Assembly (NCBI GenBank): GCA_003132865.1
Contig: PKYZ01000238.1
Span: forward strand, 3,179 to 13,771
DNA: 10,593 nucleotides
Source of the DNA: Bryobacterales bacterium
Lineage (GTDB): Bacteria > Acidobacteriota > Terriglobia > Bryobacterales > Bryobacteraceae
Direction of reading: 5' to 3'
Translations under genes and position numbers: made by a program
In this document: positions 6,383 to 10,593 of the stretch, piece by piece
Numbering within the stretch: position 1 is the stretch's first letter
Layout of the letters: each line of letters starts with the position of its first letter
Notes under the pieces: model-generated
Databases searched by the model: none
The model's input: the letters and a program-made list of their open reading frames with translations, nothing else
What the model was told of the DNA's origin: nothing

Positions 6383-6409
6383 CGCCTGCCTGGGCAGGCT
6401 GGGCAGGCG
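6383..6409. repeat. competing hairpins built on a 9-bp tandem repeat
   Basis: CGCCTGCC (6383-6390) can pair either with the GGCAGG in the first TGGGCAGGC (6391-6399) or, over the full 8 bp, with the second copy (6400-6408 plus G6409). The two copies of TGGGCAGGC are perfect and adjacent. The element lies in the 205-base gap between the DAYG-family gene and the AbrB/RelE pair. Apart from this and the palindrome at 6298-6313, I see no gene in that gap. Confidence 0.5.
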
Positions 6410-6499
6410 ATCCACCTTGACGGCCCTTATCAGAACCGCTATGCTTGCCTCAGAGGTCCGACTTTCCGGCTTTTGACCATTGGATTCTTTCTAGTGTTT

Positions 6500-6847
6500 A
6501 TGACGGCTCTCGTAAAAATCCACCGTAAAGGCCAGATGACCCTGCCCACCAAGCTGCGATCGCTGGCCGGTATCTCCGAAGGCGATTTGGTGGAAGCCGC
6601 TTTCCAGCGCGGCAAGATCGTGATCACTCCCAAGCTGGTGATCGACCGTTCCAAATTCCCGAACGCCGATGACGAGTATACTCCGGCCCAGCGCCGCGCC
6701 GTCAACCGCGGCATTGCCCAGAGCGAAAAGGAATACAAGCAGGGCCGTTCCTTTGGCCCCTTTAACACACACGAGGAGTTCATCGCCTCACTGCATAAAC
6801 AAACCCCAAAGCTGCGCGGGAAGAAAATCAAACGCGCCGCCCGATGA
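6500..6847 (+). CDS. AbrB/MazE-type antitoxin
   Basis: A 115-residue antitoxin with a swapped-hairpin AbrB DNA-binding domain at residues 4-46. It includes VKIHRKGQMTLPTKLRSLAG, then ISEGDLVEAAF and GKIVITPK, the usual alternation of strands. The C-terminal half (47-115) carries the toxin-binding region with QGRSFGPFNTHEEFIASL, a block common in antitoxins paired with RelE-type toxins, and a basic tail. It should neutralise the downstream toxin and repress the shared promoter. The open frame extends further upstream, but homology begins at the ATG at 6500. No good ribosome-binding site precedes that ATG, so the exact start is a little uncertain (ATG 6536 would cut into the domain). The stop overlaps the toxin start by ATGA (6844-6847). 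Confidence 0.85.
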   Translation: MTALVKIHRKGQMTLPTKLRSLAGISEGDLVEAAFQRGKIVITPKLVIDRSKFPNADDEYTPAQRRAVNRGIAQSEKEYKQGRSFGPFNTHEEFIASLHKQTPKLRGKKIKRAAR

Positions 6848-7089
6848 AGCTCGATTACACCCCGCACTTCAAGCGCAGCTACCACAAAGCGCCGCCCCGT
6901 ATCCAGCGCGCGTTAGACAAACAGTCGGCCCTGCTCCTACAGGAACTCCGTCACCCTTCGCTGCACGCGAAGAAATACGACGAGGGCCAAGACCTCTGGC
7001 AAGCCCGCGTCACCGGCGACTGGCGCTTTTACTTCAAGATCGTGGGCGACACCTACCGTCTGGAGGGAATTAGAGCGCACCCCAAATAG
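6844..7089 (+). CDS. RelE/ParE-superfamily toxin, intact
   Basis: An 81-residue toxin of the RelE fold, probably a ribosome-dependent mRNA interferase that halts translation when its antitoxin is degraded. The order fits the fold: an N-terminal strand (LDYTPHF), two helices (KRSYHKAPPRIQRALDKQ, then SALLLQELRHPSLHAKKYD), and the C-terminal sheet LWQARVTGDWRFYFKIVGD, TYRLEGIRAHPK. Basic and aromatic residues of the likely active face are present: Lys43-Lys44, Arg55, Arg61, Phe62, Tyr63 and the C-terminal His79. Length is normal, with no frameshift. The ATGA overlap with the antitoxin implies coupled translation. This is the only complete toxin-antitoxin pair in the window. Whether it cleaves mRNA or targets gyrase cannot be settled by eye. 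Confidence 0.85.
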   Translation: MKLDYTPHFKRSYHKAPPRIQRALDKQSALLLQELRHPSLHAKKYDEGQDLWQARVTGDWRFYFKIVGDTYRLEGIRAHPK

Positions 7090-7116
7090 CACCTATGGGC
7101 TGAGGTCAAATCGATT

Positions 7117-7152
7117 TCTGTCCGCATTCCCACCTTCCTTTACTGGGACAGA
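7117..7152. repeat. 7-bp inverted repeat next to the gene graveyard
   Basis: TCTGTCC (7117-7123) and GGACAGA (7146-7152) pair around a 22-base spacer. The element starts 28 bases after the RelE-type toxin stop and ends about 25 bases before the truncated membrane gene. It could be a weak terminator for the toxin operon or the edge of a small mobile or REP-like element. No transposase is nearby. Confidence 0.4.
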
Positions 7153-7177
7153 TAGTCGGGGATCGCTGCAACTGAGA

Positions 7178-7609
7178 TTGTTGGTGTTTCGGCAAGGGTT
7201 GGTACGATGGTCGGCGCTACTTTGTGCAGACTTCCTTGCAAAAGTTCTGCTTTCGGGTTTCGGAATGATATTGTTGATTGCCGCCGCTTTGCGATTGTTG
7301 GCGGGTCAACCTATCTTATCCGAGCGAGGCGACACTTCTGAATGGCATTTCCATCTCCTAACCTTCTTAGAAATCCTCTGCCAACACTACTGCTCTTTCC
7401 AGCGTTCTTCACATCCATCTGGCTCTGGCTTTACGCCGGGGCCGGGTTCCTACTCAAAGCCGCCCGACGACTTGACGTCGGCTTCGACTGGTTCAGCCGG
7501 AGGTTCGACATTGAGGAGAAGCCCTTTGCAATCCATCGGGCTGGTCTCGGGAATCCTGGTGGCAGTGCTCTATTGGACGGCGGTGATTGTGAGCAGGGTG
7601 GTTGGGTGA
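7178..7609 (+). pseudogene. membrane protein of unknown function, two frameshifts
   Basis: Joining two frames gives one coherent protein of about 143 residues with three membrane segments. The first frame carries a long hydrophobic N-terminus (LSGFGMILLIAAALRLLAG, then QPILSERGDTSEWHFHLLTF). Between about 7345 and 7375 the reading moves to the frame with RNPLPTLLLFPAFFTSIWLWLYAGAGFLLKAARR (7372 on, shown here as one run of two pieces: RNPLPTLLLFPAFF and TSIWLWLYAGAGFLLKAARR), then DVGFDWFSRRFDIEEK. An extra C in CCC at 7522-7524 returns it to the first frame for PLQSIGLVSGILVAVLYWTA, ending at TGA 7609. The two shifts cancel. There is no good start near 7178 (TTG only; first ATG at 7265), so the 5' end may also be lost. 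No enzyme motif is seen; function unknown. Confidence 0.65.
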
Positions 7610-7623
7610 GGACGAGAACTTGC

Positions 7624-7828
7624 CTTGACCGACCGACCAAAGAGATCGCCAACGAAGTCCAGCGGATCGGCGGCTTCGTGCCGAAGACCTGTTGGATCGC
7701 CCATGTGAAATCGGAATTTGGGCTGAGTGGCACCGAACCGAATCGACGCAAAGAGCGGGAAGTACCCGTGCCCACCGGAAAAGCGCCCGGTCATCGTGGA
7801 AGCCATACGCCGGTTGGGAATGATCTGA
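7624..7828 (+). pseudogene. small conserved protein, frameshifted remnant
   Basis: One frame reads KEIANEVQRIGGFVPKTCWI, then AHVKSEFGLSGT. After a shift near 7735 another frame reads NRIDAKSGKYPCPPEKRPVI, then VEAIRRLGMI, ending at TGA 7826-7828. The joined protein of about 67 residues is well-formed, with two Cys (TCW and PCPP). It starts 15 bases after the membrane-gene stop. A (GACC)3 tract at 7627-7638 lies at the likely start: four copies would place a TTG at 7625 in frame, so slippage there may be another lesion. The sequence style seems familiar from conserved hypothetical proteins of Acidobacteriota, but I cannot name a family or function. Confidence 0.5.
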
Positions 7829-7946
7829 CGAGTGCTGGCCGGTTACGAAGCAGTTGAAGTTCGTTCGTGTACTGCTGCCTCACGTTCTGTCGCTCACGAA
7901 CGGCGTTTTCCTCACCCGTTCTGTTTGGCGACTGCGATTCCCCGAT

Positions 7947-8321
7947 TCATTTCATGAGCCTTTCCATTTCTTCAGCGCCAACGAGCGCCTTAAAAAACAT
8001 GCAAAATTGAATCGGGCGAAATCTGAGAAGCTGCATCACCTTGGCAAAATCTTCTGGTTGGAGGGTCTTCCGGTCCACTGCGACATTCCAATTTCGAAGT
8101 CTGCGAATCCCATTTTCAGCGCAGAGGCCACCCGCCAGACGTACCGTTTCTCCAAGGGCAGTTTGGCAATTTCTCGCAAGGAAGGGCCAACGTCTCCCCC
8201 GAGCATCGCCGCTTCAATGTAGTGCAGATAGCTGCATTTCCGGTGCGCTCATCAGCTCTTCTGCCCCGTCTTCCATCTTGAGGTCTTCGAGTTCAACTAC
8301 TTTGAAGTTCTGGTCGCTCAT
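7947..8321 (-). pseudogene. conserved hypothetical protein hidden by two frameshifts
   Basis: No long open frame exists here, yet three frames join into one protein of about 124 residues. It starts MSDQNFKVVELEDLKMEDGA at the ATG 8321, preceded by AAGGCGG. An extra base near 8231 shifts the reading to YLHYIEAAMLGGDVGPSLRE, then IAKLPLEKRYVWRVASALKM and GFADFE. A missing base near 8088-8095 restores the first frame for NVAVDRKTLQPEDFAKVMQL, then LRFRPIQFCMFFKALVGAEE and MERLMK, stop at 7947-7949. The total is an exact multiple of three and the helices are amphipathic and continuous, so this is a real former gene. It looks cytosolic and all-helical. Function unknown. It lies downstream of obgE on the same strand, 62 bases after its stop. 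Confidence 0.7.
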
Positions 8322-8327
8322 GGTTTA

Positions 8328-8368
8328 CCGCCTTGCGTGTTGCCAACGGCCGAATTGAACGCAAGCGG
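8328..8368 (-). other. inverted repeat covering the ribosome-binding site of the 8321 gene
   Basis: On the minus strand CCGCTTGCG (8368-8360) can pair with CGCAAGGCGG (8337-8328) with a single bulged G and a 22-base loop. The second arm contains the AAGGCGG that would serve the ATG at 8321. It also lies 16 bases beyond the obgE stop. It might limit read-through translation of the next gene or help end the obgE transcript; there is no T run. Confidence 0.4.
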
Positions 8369-8383
8369 ATCGAGGATACCGGT

Positions 8384-9394
8384 CTACTCGGGCTTTTTCG
8401 GGACCAGCACCCTCTCCGCCATCGCATAGCGCAGCTCATCGAGACCTTGTCCCGTAACGCTTGAGATTTCAAAAAAAGCCAGGCAGCGCTCGGCCGCAAT
8501 CTGGCGCAGCAACTCCACGCGCGCGGGGTCCTGCGCGGCGTCCATTTTGGTGGCCACCACGATCATGGGCTTGGCGGCCAGGTCTTCGCTGAAGCTGGCC
8601 AATTCCGCCATCACCGTCTCGAAGTCGTGGGCGGGTTCGCGGCCGCTCGCGTCCGAGACATCCACCAGGTGCGCGAGCAGGCGCGTGCGCTCGATATGCC
8701 GCAGGAACTGCGTGCCCAGCCCGTGCCCCAGGTGCGCGCCTTCGATCAGCCCCGGAATATCGGCCACCACGAAGCTGCGGTAATCGTCCAGGGAGACGAC
8801 GCCCAATTGCGGCTCCAGCGTGGTGAAGGGATAATCTGCGATCTTGGGACGCGCCGCCGAAATGCGGGAGATAAGCGTGGACTTGCCGGCGTTGGGGAAT
8901 CCCACCAGGCCCACGTCGGCCAACAGCTTCAGTTCCAGCCGCAGGCGGAGCTCCTGGCCGGGCTTGCCGGGCTCGTGTTCGGTGGGCGCCTGGTGCGTGG
9001 AGGTGGCAAACCGCGCGTTGCCCTTGCCGCCGCGGCCGCCGCGCGCGACCAGGAAACGCTCATCGGGCGCCGTGAAATCGTGCAGCCGCTCGCCGGTCGA
9101 TTCGTCGTAGACCACCGTGCCGACGGGCACCTGGAGATCGATCGAGTAGCCTTCGGCGCCTGTGCAATCGCTGCCCTCTCCATGCCGGCCGCGTTGCGCC
9201 TTGTGCTCGGGATTAAAACGGAATTGGATGAGCGTGTTTCGATGCTGGGTGGAAACCAGGAAAATGTCGCCGCCGCGGCCGCCATCGCCGCCGCTGGGGC
9301 CTCCGCGCGGAACATATTTCTCGCGGCGAAAGGCTAGGCAGCCGTTGCCGCCATCCCCGGCCTTCACCAGGATGCGAACTTCATCTATGAACAT
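8384..9394 (-). CDS. obgE: Obg/CgtA GTPase
   Basis: A 336-residue essential GTPase that binds the large ribosomal subunit and acts in 50S maturation and stress signalling. The glycine-rich Obg fold (1-158) starts [20 protein letters not shown] and contains the [13 protein letters not shown] and [10 protein letters not shown] loops. The GTPase domain has G1 GFPNAGKS (165-172), the switch I TT pair (191-192), G3 DIPGL (212-216), G4 TKMD (282-285, with Thr in place of the common Asn, a known variant) and G5 SSVTG (311-315). It ends at 336 without the OCT domain found in Bacillus-type Obg, a usual length for the short form. It lies 64 bases after rpmA in the conserved rplU-rpmA-obgE order. No standard ribosome-binding site precedes the ATG; the upstream bases belong to a repeat element. 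Confidence 0.97.
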   Translation of the reverse strand: MFIDEVRILVKAGDGGNGCLAFRREKYVPRGGPSGGDGGRGGDIFLVSTQHRNTLIQFRFNPEHKAQRGRHGEGSDCTGAEGYSIDLQVPVGTVVYDESTGERLHDFTAPDERFLVARGGRGGKGNARFATSTHQAPTEHEPGKPGQELRLRLELKLLADVGLVGFPNAGKSTLISRISAARPKIADYPFTTLEPQLGVVSLDDYRSFVVADIPGLIEGAHLGHGLGTQFLRHIERTRLLAHLVDVSDASGREPAHDFETVMAELASFSEDLAAKPMIVVATKMDAAQDPARVELLRQIAAERCLAFFEISSVTGQGLDELRYAMAERVLVPKKPE

Positions 9395-9395
9395 G

Positions 9396-9443
9396 GGGGA
9401 ACCGCTCGCTGACGGTCGCGGCTCAGTACGGGAGTCGGGAGTC
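9396..9443. repeat. REP-like intergenic repeat between rpmA and obgE
   Basis: The stretch GGGGAACCGCTCGCTGACGG followed by TCGCGGCTC (9396-9424) and a tandem GGGAGTC pair (9430-9443) fill most of the 64-base gap. I recall near-identical intergenic sequence (often translated by chance as PLADGRGSV) scattered through Solibacter-like acidobacterial genomes, so I take it as a dispersed REP-like element. CCGC and GCGG at 9402-9421 give an imperfect stem. It begins one base before the obgE ATG on the minus strand and therefore forms the whole obgE leader. There is only one copy in this window, so repetitiveness here is recalled, not seen. Confidence 0.5.
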
Positions 9444-9458
9444 GCGAGGTGGTGGGCG

Positions 9459-9716
9459 TTACGCCACTGCCTTGATGCTGACGAATTTGCCCTGGCGGCC
9501 GCGGTCGCGGTACTCGACTACGCCGGTGACCTTGGCGAAAAGCGTGTCGTCCTTGCCCCAGCCGACGTTCTCGCCGGGCTTGATCGGGGTGCCCCGCTGG
9601 CGGACGATGATCGACCCGCCCGGCACCAATTGCCCGCCGAAGACCTTCACGCCCAGCCGTTGCGCGTTGGAATCGCGCCCGTTCTTGGAACTGCCTAATC
9701 CTTTTTTATGCGCCAT
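9459..9716 (-). CDS. rpmA: 50S ribosomal protein L27
   Basis: An 85-residue L27. The N-terminus [20 protein letters not shown] is canonical. It reaches the peptidyl-transferase centre and stabilises tRNA there. The rest follows the family: [32 protein letters not shown], then [16 protein letters not shown] and a basic end. There is no cleavable N-terminal extension of the Firmicutes type. AGGTGA lies just upstream of the ATG. It begins 7 bases after the rplU stop in the same operon, so L21 and L27 are made together. Confidence 0.98.
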   Translation of the reverse strand: MAHKKGLGSSKNGRDSNAQRLGVKVFGGQLVPGGSIIVRQRGTPIKPGENVGWGKDDTLFAKVTGVVEYRDRGRQGKFVSIKAVA

Positions 9717-9723
9717 ACTTCAC

Positions 9724-10032
9724 CTAAACCAGAATGTCGCCCACCTTCACTTCCGTGAAGTTCTGGCGATGCCCTATCGTGCGTTTGTACTGCTTCTTGC
9801 GCTTGAACTTGAAGACCAGGACTTTCTTTCCCCGGCCGTTGCCGACGATGGTGCCCTTAATGGTAGCTTCCCCCAGGTCGGCGCCGGCGACCAGTTGGCC
9901 TTCTTCCTTGAACACCGCCCGCAGGGGTAGTGCGATTTCGGAGCCGATTTCGCCTTCCAACGTCTCCACCCGGATTACATCGCCAGGGGCAACCCGGTAT
10001 TGTTTTCCGCCGGTCTCAATGATTGCATGCAT
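9724..10032 (-). CDS. rplU: 50S ribosomal protein L21
   Basis: A 102-residue L21, a 23S-rRNA-binding protein of the large subunit. It begins [20 protein letters not shown], and near its end has the family signature [14 protein letters not shown], followed by [11 protein letters not shown]. The frame stays open upstream to an ATG at 10065, but L21 proteins begin at [16 protein letters not shown] lies at about 10038-10042 with good spacing, so I chose 10032. First gene of the rplU-rpmA-obgE operon, divergent from the HAD gene at 10128. Confidence 0.98.
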   Translation of the reverse strand: MHAIIETGGKQYRVAPGDVIRVETLEGEIGSEIALPLRAVFKEEGQLVAGADLGEATIKGTIVGNGRGKKVLVFKFKRKKQYKRTIGHRQNFTEVKVGDILV

Positions 10033-10097
10033 GGATAACCTCTGAATTTTCGCGCCAGGACACACTGAATGCGTCGGAGCTTGTGGACTAAGATATC

Positions 10098-10127
10098 AGT
10101 GTACAACACCCGGAGGACCATCTCCAA
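10098..10127 (-). promoter_or_regulatory. candidate sigma-70-type promoter for rplU
   Basis: On the minus strand TTGGAG (10127-10122) is followed after 18 bases by TACACT (10103-10098), each matching 4 of 6 consensus bases. It would give a leader of about 60 bases before rplU. It overlaps the GGAGGA ribosome-binding site of the divergent HAD gene. The match is moderate and made by eye in the only intergenic space (10033-10127) able to hold both promoters. Confidence 0.35.
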
Positions 10128-10593
10128 ATGCGCGCGGCGTTCCTATTCGACCTCGACGGCACCTTGATCGACAGCGTTTATCAGCATGTGCTGGCCTGGC
10201 GCGAGGCGCTGGAACAGGGCGGCATCCGACTCTCCGTCTGGCGGATTCACCGGCGGATTGGCATGAGCGGCGGCCTATTCGTGAATGCGCTGCTGCGCGA
10301 GACGGGACGCAACATTACCGGCGAGGAGGCGGAGCGCCTGCAACAACTGCACGCCGCGGCTTACGCCAAGCTGGTCTCGCAGGGATCGCAGGTGCGGCCG
10401 CTTCCCGGCGCCGAACAACTGCTGGCATACCTGTCCGAGACGCAAATCCCCTACGCCATCGCCACCAGCGGGCGGCCGGAGAGCGCCAGCCTCGCGCTGA
10501 AAGCCCTGAACGTCCCGCCGGAAGTTCCGGTCGTCACGCGCGATCAGGTGCGGCACGCGAAGCCGGATCCGGACCTGTTCCTGGCCGCGGCCG
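10128..10593 (+). CDS. HAD-family hydrolase, phosphoglycolate-phosphatase-like (cut by window end)
   Basis: The first 155 residues of a haloacid-dehalogenase phosphatase. Motif I is FLFDLDGTLIDS with Asp8 and Asp10 both present, unlike the other HAD protein in this window. A helical cap spans about 16-90 (HRRIGMSGGLFVNALL, GEEAERLQQLHAAAYAKL). Motif II is AIATSG (Thr113-Ser114) and motif III is Lys145 in HAKPDPDLF. Motif IV lies beyond the window. The layout fits the Gph / beta-phosphoglucomutase-like branch; the substrate is not evident. GGAGGA at 10112-10117 sits ten bases before the ATG. The gene is divergent from rplU and shares its short upstream region. Confidence 0.85.
   Translation, partial: MRAAFLFDLDGTLIDSVYQHVLAWREALEQGGIRLSVWRIHRRIGMSGGLFVNALLRETGRNITGEEAERLQQLHAAAYAKLVSQGSQVRPLPGAEQLLAYLSETQIPYAIATSGRPESASLALKALNVPPEVPVVTRDQVRHAKPDPDLFLAAA

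Noticed and set aside
6152..6499. N-terminal extension of the AbrB-type antitoxin back to 6152
   Set aside because: The extension is Arg-rich, overlaps the DAYG-family gene, and AbrB homology begins at the ATG at 6500.
7854..8358. Plus-strand open frames of 122 and 105 codons
   Set aside because: They are antisense to the reconstructed minus-strand gene 7947-8321, whose three segments join into one sensible protein.
8627..9337. 236-codon plus-strand frame over obgE
   Set aside because: It is the reverse-strand shadow of the Gly-rich Obg coding sequence; obgE is unmistakable.
1..10593. CRISPR array, phage structural genes or transposase
   Set aside because: No regularly spaced repeats of CRISPR length and no recognisable transposase, integrase or capsid protein on either strand.

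Overview
This 10.6-kb window is a GC-rich bacterial chromosomal segment. A conserved ribosomal block at the right end (rplU-rpmA-obgE, minus strand) lies next to an accessory zone full of toxin-antitoxin pieces and decayed genes. Protein style and a familiar intergenic repeat beside obgE suggest Acidobacteriota (Solibacter/Bryobacter-like). That placement is inferred from memory of such genomes, not from a search.

Layout. (1) 1-1020, plus strand: an intact ParD/CopG-type antitoxin overlaps by ATGA a ParE toxin gene broken by a stop codon, an 11-bp tandem duplication and a 1-base deletion. A NadS/HigA-like HTH antitoxin follows, with only a possible scrap of its toxin upstream. (2) 1096-1950, minus: an unrecognised protein with two membrane segments. 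(3) 2140-4201, minus: a tight three-gene operon, read as an exported DsbA-like protein with an extra Cys-rich domain, a HAD hydrolase resembling YihX, and a YkgJ-type Cys-cluster protein. (4) 4202-4305: a divergent intergenic region with a perfect hairpin and five G-rich heptamer repeats. (5) 4306-6294, plus: a fatty-acid-CoA ligase whose motifs are all present but which is split by two compensating frameshifts, then a small protein of the family labelled calcium-binding. (6) 6500-7089, plus: a complete AbrB-type antitoxin / RelE-type toxin pair. (7) 7090-8383: a gene graveyard with no intact gene. Frame-by-frame reading recovers three decayed genes: a membrane protein (7178-7609, plus), the end of a small conserved protein (7624-7828, plus) and a protein of about 124 residues on the minus strand (7947-8321). 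I see no gene in 7829-7946. (8) 8384-10032, minus: obgE, rpmA and rplU. (9) 10128 to the window edge, plus: the start of a second HAD hydrolase, divergent from rplU.

The ribosomal block, the 2140-4201 operon and the AbrB/RelE pair are intact. Decay is concentrated in the parDE remnant, the acyl-CoA ligase and the 7.1-8.3 kb zone. I see no CRISPR array, complete tRNA or rRNA, transposase or phage structural gene. No clear novel defence system is evident. The most interesting leads are the hidden frameshifted genes, the membrane protein at 1096-1950, and the repeat or structured DNA at 4224-4277 and 9396-9443.
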